Source: Inia geoffrensis (Eukaryota > Chordata > Mammalia > Artiodactyla > Iniidae). Taken from it: 64,000 nucleotides of DNA. The notes under the pieces were generated by a model. That model was given only the letters and a program-made list of their open reading frames with translations, made no database searches and was not told the DNA's origin. The translations under genes were made by a program, and so were the position numbers. Below, in pieces: positions 53,152 to 64,000 of the stretch. Every line of letters begins with the position of its first letter. Position 1 is the first letter of the stretch. The DNA lies in contig CM070899.1 of NCBI GenBank assembly GCA_036417435.1, positions 157,423,494-157,487,493 on the forward strand, given 5' to 3'.

Positions 53152-56100
53152 CTGGGAGACAGAAGGGTCATTCAGGTAAGCTACAGTAGTTTCCACTGAC
53201 AACTACTTAGATGGCTTATCCTCTATGCTGCTGTACTTAACACATGTATAGCAACTAAACATACACATATGAAATTCAATGAGAAAGTTTCTTTTTCTGT
53301 AGAAACCAGACAGTTCACAGAGAATTAGGAAATCGATTTGTAATACAGCAGTTGAAAAATAGTTGTAAAGCACACCCTGCACTGTTACTCTCCTGCTTAA
53401 CACCCCTCAATCACTTTTTGTCAGGTCTGCAATTAAACCCAAACTTCTTGCCATGACCTACAAAACTATGTAATCTGGCACCTGCCAACCACACCAAAGG
53501 CTTCCTCTCAGTTCGCGAGACAGACAACATCTGCCCAACCAAAGGGTAGACATTCATCACGCTTGCTGTTCCCACCGCATAGGACATGTCTCCCTGTTCT
53601 TCACGTGTCTGACGTCTTCTCCTTCCGTGCTCAGCTTAAATTCATCTCTAAGAAGGGTCCTTCCTATGCACTTCTTCATGGTGTTTATCATCACAAGATA
53701 AAACTGCTCATTACATATCAGCTCCATGAAAGTGTAACTGTGTCAGTTTTGTCCACTGCAGATCACCAAAATTCAAAACAAAGCAATAAAAATTACCCAA
53801 AATGAAGTATAGAAAAAAAAATTTTAATGAGAGCATTTCAGCAACCTAAGACTAGTTTAATTAGAGTCCCCAAAGGGAAGAAGACAGAGAAAAATATTTG
53901 AAGAAATAATGGCCAAAAATTTTTCAAATTTGATGGAAACTAAACCCAAAGATCCAAGAAGCTCAGTGAACCCCAAGCACAGAACCATAAAGAACACGAC
54001 ACTAAGAAACATCATAACTAAATTGCATAATCAGTGAAAAAATGAATCTCTTAAAAGCAGCCAGAATTTTTAAAAGCCAGAGGGGAAAGACTACTGATTT
54101 CTCGCTGAAAACGATACAAGCTAGACAACAGTGGACCAATATTTTAAGGTATTGAAAAAAATCTGTCAACAGAATTCTTTGCCCAGAAAAAAATATCTTT
54201 CAGAAACAAAGACTTAAAGTCTTAAAATATCAATATATGAAACCTAAATAATTCATTACTAGCAGACCTCCATTTCCAGAAATGTTAAAGGAAGTTCTTC
54301 AGTCAAGAAGAGAATGACAGTACGTGGAAATCTGGATCTATATAAAGGAATGACAAACATTAGAATTTGTATCTACATGAGTAAATATAAAGACTCAGTC
54401 AACCGTAGAAAGCAAAAATAATGTGCCACAGGGTTTATAACATGTCGAGGTATAATGTATGAACACAGCACAAAGGCTGGGAGAGGAGATATAAAAATAT
54501 ACTGTTGTTACGTGCATGATAAATGAAGATCCCACGTGCCGCGAAGCAACTAAGCCCGTTCGCCACAACTACTGAGCCTGTGCTCTAGAGCCTGCGAGCC
54601 ACAACTACTGAGCCCGAGTGCTGCAACTGCTGAAGCGCTCACACCTAGAGCCCATGCTCCACAACAAGAGAAGCCACCGCAATAAGAAGCCTGCACACCA
54701 CAACAAAGAGTAGCCCCCACTTGCCACAACTAGAGAAAGCCCACACGCAGCAATGAAAACCCAGTGCAGCCAAAAATAAATAAATTTGTAAGTGTATCCT
54801 TTAAAAAAAAAAAATAGATGACAGGTTTAAAGCCAAACATGAATAACATTAAATGTAAATGTTCCAAATACCCAATTAAAAGGCAGGGGTTGTCAAATTA
54901 GATTAAAAAGTAAGACCCAGGTAAATGCTGCCTACAAGAATATATAAGAAACTCAAATATAAAGAAAAAATATGTTAAATGTAAGAGAATAGAAAAAGTA
55001 TCACATTAACACTAATCAAAAGAAAGCTGGAGTGGCTATACATTAGTTCAACTTCAGAGCAAAGAACCCAGGAATAAAGGAAGGTCATTTCATAATGATA
55101 AAGAGTTCATTTCATCAAGACATGACAACCCTAGGTTTATACATCGAATAATATATGAAGCAAACATTGATATAACTGCAAGGGAGAAAGAACCAAATCC
55201 ACAGTTACAGTCAGAGATGTCATATGACACTGGAAGCATGATTCATTAAAGAACAGATTAGTTTGTGACTTCGTCAAAAAGGACTTGTACCAGAGGTTTT
55301 TTATTAATCTCAAAACTCAAAAATAAGGAAGCCACCAGCCTGTGATGGGCAGCAGGGTGAGGCAAGGGAGGCATCCAGCCTACAACACGTGAGGAAGTGC
55401 TCACTCCTGGAGCTTAGAAAACAGCTCCCAGCCATCCTGGCCTCCTGGAGCTCACATCTGCAAAATCTCCACCCTTGAGCGTGGACTTGCTGCTAACAGT
55501 GGACATAGCAAAAGCAATGGAACTTCACTGCCAAGATCAGCTGCTAAGAGACTGACTTCCATCTTGCTCACACCCTGGCCCTTCTCACTCACCTGCTCAG
55601 ATGAAATACGCTGCCATGGGGGGAGCTGCCTGCAGAGAGGCCCACATGCCAACACCGAGGGCACCTCTGCCAACAGCCACCGAACAGCCCCAGCCCTCAG
55701 TCCAGCAGCCTTCAAGGGATTCGGCCTTGTCAACCACCATGCTAGAAATGCCTAGATTGTGGCCTTTGATTAAGCTGATCATTAAAGTTACCAACATGAC
55801 TTTCCATTCTGGCTCAACTGACCTTAACGTGGTGACTTTGGGAGCTCCACACCACCAGGTCAGGGAGGCCCCCTCGGCAGTGTCGGAAGTCCATGGCCAG
55901 GCGCCGGCACACACCACTGAGGATGGGGCCCCCCAGGCAGGACACAAGATCCTGGACACGAAACACAGGGAGAGTCAGCCCTCCCCTGGGACGGAGACCC
56001 TGAAGCCCCCCACCCCCCAGTGACTATGAGATGGGGCAGGGACTCCATGTGTCATTCAGCAGAGATGCGTCCAGGAACACCAAGTGCCCTGCTGCTGCTT

Positions 56101-56423
56101 GTGCTGGGGCTCCAGAGCCAGGGGCTAAAATGCCCCCGGCAAGCTCTGGGGACCACTTCTCCTTGGGTCAGTTACCAAGCTTCTGCCCGATCGGGAACAT
56201 CCGGGGAGCAGCTAAGGAAGAGGGAATTTGGGGTAAGCACTCAGGAATGTGACAGTGATGACCCTCAGAGGCCAGCAGTCACAGGACAGGGGTGGTGTCC
56301 GCCCTCCAGGGGCCACAGGCCAGGCCAAGGGAAGCTGCCAACCAAATGGGCAGAAGGCATAACTGAGGGCTTGTTCATGCTTGTGATTGTTCCTTCAGTA
56401 ACACAGGCCTGTGGGCTGGGGTA

Positions 56424-56467
<44 letters not shown>

Positions 56468-59400
56468 ACGTGTGTGCATGCATATATACCCACACACATA
56501 CACGTGCATGTAGGCATACGTGGTGTGTGTGTTGTTAGAGTTGCCAAAAGGGCACCCCGCCTCGAGGAATCCTGCCTGCAGACCGTCACCTGGGCTTGCT
56601 GAAGAGAAGCAAAGCGATCCCAGCGGACAAGGGAGGCCACCCTGCCTTCCTGGGCCTGCCACGCGGCTGCCACCCAGGCCCGCAGGCTCTCCGCGGGGGC
56701 ACCGTGGATCTGCCGCAGCCGGGCCTCGATGGCCGGTGCTCTGCTGGCGAAGAAGCTGTCCGTGCAGAGGTCCAGCGGGGCCGCCTGCGTGCAGGGAAAA
56801 CAAGCGCACGCTGCGCCTGGGGAGGCCGGAGCCGTGAGAAGGGTCAAGGTCAAATTTGGAAACTGGCCACCCTGATGACGCTGACACGTTCTTTTTCTCC
56901 AAAGACATGCAAAACTTACCTCAGTCATCTGATATAAAAGCAACTTATTACACGGGGTTTTTTAGAGTACTAATTTGCAAAAAGAGCTTTTAGGTTAAAC
57001 TGGTGGAACTCTTAGCCGGCACGTGTGACAAAGCACGTGAGAGCACCCGGGCCCACCAGGGTGAAGCTGGAGAAACCTAGGGTTTCAAACGGAATGATTC
57101 CAGTAAAGTGGGCTTAAAGTTTAAAACAACATACTTACGTTTTAAATTGTATGAATCACATTTTAAAACTAAAAGCTATTCTTATGGTGGAATTAGCACC
57201 AAGATCCAAAAGAGGGGCAGGTGTCTGATGGCTGCAGAGGCGGGGCACCCAGGCGGGAGTGACTCACGCGCGTGCAGATGTCTCTGCTGCCCGAAAACGT
57301 GCCATGACTACCTGGTAGGCGTTTCTGAAGGCGTCTGGTATCCCGTCCATGAAGATGACATCCCATAGGAGGAGGCCGTACAGCGTGCTGAAGGTGGACC
57401 CTTCCCCGTGAATCCCTGAGACAAAGTCACACACACACAAGAAAAATCCATTTCTTCTGTTTTTTAAAAACCACTACCATATCCTACTGCCTACTCAATT
57501 TGAAGAAAATAGCAAATATTTTACATTCATGTGCAAATGCTGTTTTTGTTCCATTCCTAGGTCATGTTTTTTACATTATATTGCTTATATACAGAAGCCT
57601 TGTTTAAAGGCAAAAAATCTTAGTAATCATGAGAAAATTCAAATGCACATTTTGGAGCTAGAGTGGAAAAAACTAAGGAACACGTTAAGAAATAAAAGCA
57701 GATTCCCTCCTCAGGCTCTGGGGGTTCCATTCGGTGGGTTCTCGGAAGCGGGGGCATCCCCTGAGGGGCTCTGGGGCAGGGGGTCCCTCGGCCTCACTTG
57801 GAAAAGCCCTCTGGGAAAGGAGTCTGGGCGCCCTGGGAGCCTGTGCCCTCTGACCCCATTCGCCTCCTCCACCCAGTGCTCCTCTGCCTCGGCCTGGACA
57901 CCGTGCCCAGGGTTTCTAAGACTTGGGGTTTTACAGAAAGCTTCCGCGTCAGAACCACCTAGTCCAGACGCCCCCTTCCCCCCACATCCAGACCACACGA
58001 TGAGGCGGTGACCTCAGAGGCCAGGCCCAGCCCCAGGCCGTGTGAACAGCAGAGCAGGGTCCGCAGGGCCGGGGCCTCCCGGAGCAAGCCGAGCCCCACC
58101 TGGCCCCTCGGCGCACCTGACGCCTGCGCCCCATGAACAGGCTGCAGCATCTCTCCGGCCAGTGGGCCCCAGGCATCGCACATGAGGTCAGAGGCAGCAC
58201 AGGTCCCTATCAAGGCCCACTGGAGGCAGCCCTGGCCCACCTCCCCGTCCAGGCTGCGCTGTGCGCCCCCTCAGCTGGCCACTGCCCCGCAGGCCGTCCT
58301 CCTCTATCCGCTCGGGCCGCCAGCTGAAGCCTCGCCCTGGGGCCCTGCACCCCTGCCGGGCCCGAGGGCGGCAAGCCTGGCTTTCCACCCTGGAAAGTAG
58401 CATCCCTGAACCCTAAGCTGTCGGCATGCGTTGGTGCTGTTAAGTCCAATCATTTGGGGAGACCCTTCTGAGGAACTCTGAAAGAAACTTCCCCAGAGGG
58501 TCTAGGGTCGCCCTCATACCAAAACTTCTCCAGAGGAAAGACCCACAGCAGGATTCTGCTCAGGTTCACTGCATCAATTTTAAAAAAGGAAAAAAATATT
58601 TTATAAAAAAATTGATATTCCAGAATCGGAACTGTCCGTCTGTCTTTCAAGCTCATGGCTAAACTGAAAGCATTCGCTGCGTGCAGCTCACAGCCGGCAG
58701 CCGCCTGCCCAGGGCCTGCTGCTCCTCCCTTGACGCCGGGTTACAGGGCTCCCGCCACCGCCGCGGGGACCGATCCTGCATTCTGTTCTTTTATTCCTAA
58801 CCCTCCAGGTCTCCTGTATCTCTGTCCTCACTGGCGTGTGCACTTCATCCTCAGTAGCATCACCTTCCCGGTAAGTGACACAAACGTCACACAGGTTCAT
58901 CTTAACCATCACCTTGGACACGCAGCAGAGAGAGGCCCGTGTGTTATGAGGTCCCCTCCTGCGGGGCCGTTTTGTGTCCTCACTCATCTGGCCGATCACA
59001 TCACACGCCAGTGAAATGATGCCCTGATTTTCACATACGTGAAGATACCTCAGTATTCTTCAACCTAGTGACCCTTCAGCACAGATACGGGGGGTCTGGC
59101 CTGGACATGTGGACCGAACCCGTGGGCCCCCTGGGAGTGACCACAGGAGCCAAGGTCTGGGGTCTGCTTCCAACATTAGTGGGGGACGGCAGATGGAGGA
59201 GGGCTGGGTGAAGCAGGGGGCGCGGGGAGCTCGGCACACCTCTCTGCTTTCCCATAAAGGCATGTTCCGCAGCTTCCATGACATTAATAACAAGTTACTT
59301 TTAAAAAAAGGCTAAAGCCCCCCCCGCCCCAGTCCCTCCAAGGTAACTGCCCAGCCACCGTCGTTGTCGCCCTGACGGGCAGCTGCGGCTTCCTCTGCGG

Positions 59401-61818
59401 TTCCCTCACGATTTTTATGTTACTTTTCTATTCAGTACATTCACTAAGGATAGACACTGACCACTTCATTTTACCCATTATAAGGCAAATTCTCGCGGTC
59501 TTTTCTTTAGTCTGGCCTTAGACAAAGCACTGAATTTGCAGCTCCTTCTCCGAGGCCAAAATCGAAGAAAGAATGGAAGAGGGCTCACAGGGACACACAC
59601 AAGCCAAGCCACCTCCAGTGGACGGGAGGGACAAGCAGACGACCTTAACACAGCTCTGTGCTGCTCTCAGGCGAGCAGGCCCGCGGGTGACAACCCTGAG
59701 GACCCGGCGCAGGCCCCGCACGCGTGGGCAGATGGGCGCGGCCCCTCCACTGTGTGGACACCGGTGCCTGGGCTGCTGACAGCACACAGGCCGTCGTACA
59801 CAAGTCACCACATCTTAGGTGTTTCTCAAATGGCCAGGCCCAGCTCCCAAACGTGGACCCCTTGCCCTTGGCGTCTCCTGGCTGAGACCCGCATGCCGGG
59901 GACGTCCCCAGGATGGCCCTGGGGGCTGGGAGGGGGGCTGGGGGCTGCTCCCAGCACTCAGAGGGGACAAAGGACACACAGGTTTGGGAGGAAGCGAGGG
60001 ACAGGATCCAGGTCCGGGCCTGTCCTGGCTGGCCTGCCGCATCCCCTCCCCAGCTAGGGATGCTTATCACCTCCCTGAGGTTCCAGTGCATCTGCCAGCC
60101 TCGGGGTCTCTCCCTCTGGCGCCTTCATCCCCGAGCAGCAGAGACGCCAGGTGCCCTCTCCAGCCCTCCTCCCCTCCCCTCAATGGCCAGTGGGAGTCCT
60201 CAGCTCCCAGTTCCTGGAACCAGGCAGAATTAATTCCCACTTGGGCTCTACACGGTTCAGAAAACGGCTTCTGAATGAAACCTACAAAGTCTGAACAAAG
60301 AGGATGCCAAGCAGCCCAGAAAGAAGAGAACCAGGGGCACCTGGTCCTGGTCCCTCTGCACATCTGGTCTGAGACACAGAGAGCATCTCATCAGCGGCTC
60401 AAAAAGCAAAGTCCCACTCACCCCTGAGGGGCCGCAGACCACCTACCCTGCAGCCGTACACACCCTTGCACACACACACCCACACACCCACACACACACA
60501 CAGCAGCCCGGTTCAGCGGGGACCAGCGGTGTTTCTCTCTCGCGAGGTCACGTCCATCATTTCACTCTGAGGCCTCAGCTCCCAGGAGACGCAGCAGAGC
60601 GGACGCGGCTGGAGGGGCGGGTGATCGCGCACGTCTCTTGGGAAGGAAGATGGGAAAAGCTCCAATTCTTACTGACATTTGCTCTCCTCCCTCACATGGG
60701 CTGGAGAGCTCATTTTACAAGGAATTTGACCCACAACTCTTCCAACCATGTCTCTGGTTCCATGCGTGACGTCCTGTCAGGGCTCAACCCACCATCCCCT
60801 TCATGCCACCCACCCCCCGAGACTGCCGGGTCCTCTTGGAAGCAGCCTGGCCCCGGCTGCCCTCCTCTGACCGGCTGGCTATCGGCAGCATCTCGTGGTC
60901 CTCTGCCCTGTCCTGTCCCCCTGCCTGACACGAGCTCTGAGGGCAACCCGGCCTCCCTTGCTCCTCGCATCCCCCCAGAAGGCGCCGCCCTCACGGGTGG
61001 CAGGTGCGGACACTGGCTGTGGGGCGGGACACCACCCACTGTGGCCACACGGCCCCGGCGTTACCCTGGTCGAAGCCACAGCGTCTGTAATGGGCCAGCG
61101 CCAGCTCCTCCACAGAGCACAGGACGGTGGCAGGGGCGGTCCCCCCGGCCTCCAGCACAAAGACAGACTTGCCTGGCCCAGGCTGCGGGCAGAGCCGGCC
61201 CGTGACGGTTACCTGCGGGGGGGGCAAGGGAAGGACCGCCATTAGCTTTCCTCCTGCTCCAGCCCTGCGCACCCGGCTCTGCTACCCCAAGGACACACTG
61301 TCCTCCGCCCCCGAAAGGCCACCCATCCTCAGCGCGGTGCCAGGCCATGTGACCCGCACCTTGGTGCCCATGAGGACGCAGGTCACAGCCCGGCCCCCTG
61401 CTCTCTGGGGCCCTGACCGGGCAGGGGGACCTGGAAAGGCTGTGAGCTGCTGACTCAGGAGTTTACAGAGTCACAGCCCCTGCCCGCCCAGCCTCCGGGT
61501 GAGGTGAGGACGGGGGCGAGGCCAGGTCACTGCCCACAGCAAGCCAGAGGGTCTCTGGAGTCGACAAGAAACACGCGCTGAAAACCTCTCTAAGGCTGTG
61601 TTCAGGAATGAAAACAAAAATTCATCCCAGGCGCCCCAAGAATATTTACTTACATGTTTGACGTCATCCACAGTGACTTCTGGGAGCTGACGGAAGAGGT
61701 GCGCGTACTTCTGGCAGCTGGGAGAGGCCCGCAGGCGCACGGCCCTCTGATACAGCGAGAGGCGGTGGCCTGTCCGCACGTCCGGATCCGCCAGCCCTGC
61801 TGTGATGCACTTGATGGC
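53014..61818 (-). CDS. FAN1: Fanconi-associated nuclease 1, 3' part (six last coding exons)
   Basis: Minus-strand exons at 61654-61818, 61065-61212, 57312-57415, 56590-56784, 55823-55951 and 53014-53151 join in phase. They make 292 C-terminal residues, matching about residues 726-1017 of the 1017-residue human protein. FAN1 is a nuclear structure-specific nuclease (5' flap endonuclease and 5'-3' exonuclease) in interstrand crosslink repair, recruited by ubiquitinated FANCD2, and in humans it modifies CAG-repeat expansion. The UBZ finger and SAP region are not in the window. Present are the end of the TPR-like helical region and the full VRR nuclease domain with GGLPD and LVEVK, the PD...ExK catalytic residues. 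It converges on MTMR10. The remaining 5' exons must lie beyond position 64000 on this strand. Confidence 0.96.
53400..53790 (+). mobile_element. L2 LINE fragment
   Basis: 'aacttcttgccatgacctac', 'gtaatctggcacctgccaac' and 'catatcagctccatgaaagt' follow L2. Confidence 0.8.
53816..55260 (+). mobile_element. Old L1 (ORF1/5' region, HAL1-like), interrupted
   Basis: A-rich sense-orientation L1 sequence: 'aagcagccagaatttttaaa', 'agtggaccaatattttaagg', 'gtcaacagaattctttgccc', 'gaaatgttaaaggaagttct'. Split by the SINE at 54525-54813. No frame survives. Confidence 0.7.
54525..54813 (+). mobile_element. 5'-truncated CHR-type SINE
   Basis: It starts inside the element at 'gaagatcccacgtgccgcga', passes several 'gagccacaactactgagccc' type units and ends with an A-rich tail. 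The tRNA-like head is missing. Confidence 0.85.
55430..55740 (+). mobile_element. Possible MaLR-like LTR remnant
   Basis: 'gggggagctgcctgcagaga', 'caacagccaccgaacagccc' and 'cagtccagcagccttcaagg' resemble the interior of MLT1-like LTRs. Weak. Confidence 0.3.
55823..55951 (-). CDS. FAN1: FAN1 exon with catalytic Asp (GGLPD) of the VRR nuclease
   Basis: 129 nt, 43 codons: [20 protein letters not shown], then [23 protein letters not shown]. The Asp of GGLPD is encoded at 55859-55861 and matches the metal-binding Asp960 of human FAN1. Acceptor tgtccag|GAT, donor AAG|gtcagt. Confidence 0.96.
55952..56589 (-). other. FAN1: FAN1 intron with CA repeat
   Basis: 638 bp; the only recognised feature is the CA microsatellite. 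Confidence 0.85.
56424..56535. repeat. (CA)n microsatellite with alternating purine-pyrimidine extension
   Basis: About 21 CA units, then CGTACGTGTGTGCATGCATA and further CA/TG patches to about 56535. Confidence 0.97.
56590..56784 (-). CDS. FAN1: FAN1 exon encoding [20 protein letters not shown]...SLQQAQ
   Basis: 195 nt, 65 codons, phase 0 at both ends. Acceptor gcacgcag|GCG, donor CAG|gtgacg. It holds the [10 protein letters not shown] and [11 protein letters not shown] segments seen in human FAN1. Confidence 0.95.
56785..57311 (-). other. FAN1: FAN1 intron
   Basis: 527 bp; nothing recognised. Confidence 0.85.
57312..57415 (-). CDS. FAN1: FAN1 exon encoding [20 protein letters not shown]...FRNAYQ
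   Basis: 104 nt. Acceptor gtctcag|GG, donor CAG|gtagtc. It completes the Gly codon and encodes 34 more residues. [15 protein letters not shown] contains a Glu (human Glu834 by my recollection) that starts the nuclease region. The intron before it is about 3.6 kb. Confidence 0.95.
57416..61064 (-). other. FAN1: FAN1 intron (3.6 kb)
   Basis: Mostly GC-rich, with many spurious long frames and a CA-rich tract at 60462-60502. The exons on both sides join exactly (FDQ|G to GG ATT CAC), so no exon is missing. No repeat family recognised. Confidence 0.85.
61065..61212 (-). CDS. FAN1: FAN1 exon encoding [20 protein letters not shown]...GFDQ
   Basis: 148 nt, 49 codons plus one base. Acceptor ctgcag|GTA, donor CAGG|gtaacg. 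It contains [13 protein letters not shown] followed by CGFDQ, conserved with human FAN1 and close to the entry of the nuclease domain. Confidence 0.95.
61213..61653 (-). other. FAN1: FAN1 intron
   Basis: 441 bp; nothing recognised. Confidence 0.85.
61654..61818 (-). CDS. FAN1: FAN1 exon encoding [20 protein letters not shown]...DDVKH
   Basis: 165 nt, 55 codons, phase 0 at both ends. Acceptor tttgctag|GCC and donor CAT|gtaagt on the minus strand. It matches the human segment [20 protein letters not shown] and the following residues up to DVKH. This is helical, TPR-like sequence just before the nuclease domain, and it is the most 5' FAN1 exon visible here. Confidence 0.95.
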
Positions 61819-62285
61819 CTAGCAAAGAGCACGGTGCCTGTCAGGCTCCTGAAGTCCCCGTGCAGCCTCCCCTCATTTCATGTGACGGGAAAGCCCACTG
61901 TTAATTAATCATTCATTTTGCTAATTAGTGGTGGGCAAAGCAGCCCTTCCAGAGACAAGGACACTCCCTTAGGTCCCATGCCGAGCACAGAAGCAGCACA
62001 GACCCCGATGCAAATGTCTGGGGCACAAGCAGCCGTGCTCCAGACAATATGTCCTGGTCACACGTGTGGACGTAGCCGATCTCAGCTGCCACACCCTCAG
62101 GAGACAGAGGAGGCTGGGGAGAGGGACCTGGTCCGGGGCGCGCTCGGGGCACCACCCAGGGGCTCGGTATGCAGAGCAGGCACCTCTAGGGCAGAAGCCC
62201 GGCCGTCTGACCACCTCCCAGTCCCAGGGAGCCTCATCTATAGGGAGGAGAATCTTAGGTTTGAAGGAGTTATGCATTTTCTAAG

Positions 62286-63290
62286 GTTATTCAGGGCTGG
62301 ACAAATAAACAAAAATACTGAAAACTACATGGAATACCACTTCATACCCACTAGGATGACTGTACTCAGCAAAATGGACAATAAAAAGTGTCGGCGGGAA
62401 TGTGGGAGAAATTGGAGCCCTCGTGCTTTGCTGGCAACAATGGAAAAATGATCCAAATACTGTGAAAAACAGTTTGGCAGCTCCTCACAAAGTCATACAC
62501 GGAATTACCACGTGACCCAGCAACCTCACGTCCAGGTACACGCCCACCACAACTGAAAGCAGAGTTTCAAACAGATATTTGTACACAGTACAAATAGTGC
62601 TATTCACAACAGCCAAAAAGTGGGAACAACCCAAGTGTCCATCTACAGGTGGTGGATTAACACAATGTGGTCCGTTTACACAACGGAGTATTATTCCGCC
62701 TTGAAAGGGGAGGACATTCTGACACCTGCTACAACATGGATGAGCCTTGAGGACGTTACGCTGACTGAAATAAGCCAGGCACAAAAGGACAAAGATTCCA
62801 TGATTCCACTTCTGGGTATTTCATGGAAATACCCAGAACAGGCAGATTCCTAGAGACAGAAGCAGACTAGAGGTAACCAGGAACCGGGGCAGGAGGGAAC
62901 AGGAGTAACTGTTTCACAGGAGCAGAGTTTCTGTTTGGAGGATGAAAAATTTGGGGAACAGACAGTGACGATGTTTGAACAACACAATTTTGAACTGCTC
63001 GGGTCCACATATGCACAGATTTCTTCCAATAAAGGCTACAGCGGTGCATGGTCCGCAGTTGGTTGGATCTGCAGACACAGGACCTCAGAAATGGAGGGCC
63101 AACTACAAAGTTATCCATGGATTTCTGACTGTGCGGGGGCAGGGGGGGTCGGCACCCCAATCCCCGAGTTGTTCAAGGATCAGCTGTATAATTAACGCCA
63201 CTGAACTGTATACCTAGAGGTGGTTAAACTGCAAGTTTTCTTTGTTCTATATATTTACTACAATAAAAGAATAAAAAGTTTTTTAAAAAG
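62286..63290 (+). mobile_element. L1 3' end, split by MER2
   Basis: 'aatggaaaaatgatccaaat', 'agccaaaaagtgggaacaac', 'agtattattccgccttgaaa' and the tail 'gaactgtatacctagagg' with AATAAA belong to the 3' end of L1. A few frame remnants (QADSIYRWWINTMW-like) survive, but no intact frame. Confidence 0.9.
62963..63186 (+). mobile_element. MER2 (Tigger-family MITE) nested in L1
   Basis: 'tttgaacaacacaattttga' at the left and 'gttgttcaaggatcagctg' at the right form inverted ends. The right TA is kept; the left end is worn. Confidence 0.88.
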
Positions 63291-64000
63291 CCCTGAAAAT
63301 CAGTTAAGATCAGGCCATCAGAGCCAGGTGGTCCAGAGGAATCAAGCAGAGAAGGAGGCGGGCCCGCCGCCAGCTCTGTAGCCCCGTGGGAGCTGGGCTG
63401 GCCGCAGGGAGGGGCGGCCTCGGGCTCAGCCTGGCCTGGCTGCCTGGCTGCTGGGCACCTGCAGGCACGAGCCTCTGCTGGGCTGGCAGGTGCCCTCCCT
63501 GGAGACTGATGTAGAGAAGGGAGGGAACGGTGACAAAATAACAGGGGTTATGAGCACGGCCGTGAAGATCCTTGGGAAAAGGCGACAAGGAGCCAGGGTT
63601 TTCCATCTGTCTCAAAGATAGCCTCGGAGTATGAGTGAGCGCTCCTATCAGCAGATCCGAGCAAGGGGAAAGTCTATCAACTCTTTGGAACCTTTATTTC
63701 AATGAAAGAGACAGGCAGCGCGCACACACCCTCTGTCCACGCTGGGTGAGGGGCCACCAGAGGCCTCTCCTGCCCTGTCAGCCCGAATCAGCACCAGGTG
63801 GGGGCACCACACCCGCCTCTGGGAGAGGAAACAGCTCTCCCGGCTGGAAGCACTTGAGGTAACAAGGCACCTTTTCAGGTTAAGGCAGTAAATGTACTAT
63901 GTCATCGTCCACCACCGTGGTCAAATTTTCCAGCCCTCCATCATCCTGATTCACTTGACCTACCCCCTGGAAAAACAAAAGCTCCCAGAGCCGTAGTGCC

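Larger units (their letters stand above)
53152..55822 (-). other. FAN1: FAN1 last intron
   Basis: 2.7 kb. It contains L2 (53400-53790) and an old L1 (53816-55260) interrupted by a CHR SINE. A possible MaLR-like LTR remnant is at 55430-55740. Confidence 0.85.
61819..64000 (-). other. FAN1: FAN1 intron, running off the window
   Basis: It holds an L1 3' end split by MER2. I looked for the upstream segment equivalent to human [20 protein letters not shown] and did not find it, so the next exon lies past 64000. 63300-64000 shows nothing recognised. Confidence 0.75.

Noticed and set aside
55597..56048. Frame of 120 codons on the minus strand as an independent gene
   Set aside because: Part of it covers the FAN1 GGLPD exon in another frame; the true frame is fixed by GGLPDLVVW and the splice sites.
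56424..56470. Regularly spaced short repeats as a CRISPR-like array
   Set aside because: It is a dinucleotide microsatellite without spacers, in a mammalian intron.
59536..60274. Frames of 150-173 codons inside the large FAN1 intron
   Set aside because: The flanking exons join in exact phase and match human FAN1 without a gap, and the frames are Pro/Gly/Ser-rich with no recognisable domain.

Overview
The window is nuclear DNA from a mammal, most likely a whale or dolphin. It has long introns with GT-AG splice sites, old mammalian repeats (L1, L2, MIR, Tigger1, MER2, MER20/MER5-like hAT elements) and a CpG-island promoter. The lineage call rests on at least nine tRNA-Glu-derived SINEs of the CHR type (cetacean-hippo-ruminant). 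Several are of the 'gggcttccctggtggcgcag' subfamily that is abundant in cetaceans, with clean target-site duplications and long A tails. The lineage call comes from remembered repeat families, not from a database search.

Two protein-coding genes lie tail to tail. MTMR10 runs on the + strand from a CpG-island promoter (about 5990-7130) to a stop codon at 49083-49085. All 16 coding exons can be placed and their phases close exactly: 2319 nt, 772 residues. FAN1 runs on the - strand. Its last six coding exons lie between 61818 and 53014 and give 292 residues, with all junctions in phase. They cover the end of the TPR region and the whole VRR nuclease domain; the 5' part of the gene lies beyond the right edge. 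The same convergent FAN1-MTMR10 order is known from human 15q13.3.

Layout: 1-5900 is intergenic and repeat-rich (SINEs, L2, an L1 3' end, a MaLR-type LTR). 5900-7130 is the promoter CpG island and exon 1. 7391-49085 holds MTMR10 exons 2-16, with introns full of repeats. 49086 to about 51570 is the probable MTMR10 3' UTR. About 51570-52920 is a short intergenic gap with an old Tigger1 copy. 52923-64000 is the 3' part of FAN1.

The two genes do unrelated jobs. MTMR10 is a catalytically dead myotubularin (phosphoinositide 3-phosphatase fold), and the loss of the active site can be read directly: Cys to Glu and Arg to Leu at residues 400 and 406. FAN1 is a structure-specific nuclease in DNA crosslink repair, and its PD...ExK catalytic residues are intact here. 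I found no new gene system. The observations most worth checking are a weakly defined MTMR10 exon 11 preceded by a TG/TA repeat instead of a pyrimidine tract, inverted SINE pairs around exon 4 and around exons 6-7, an overlapping upstream ORF at the MTMR10 start, and a tandem duplication in the promoter.
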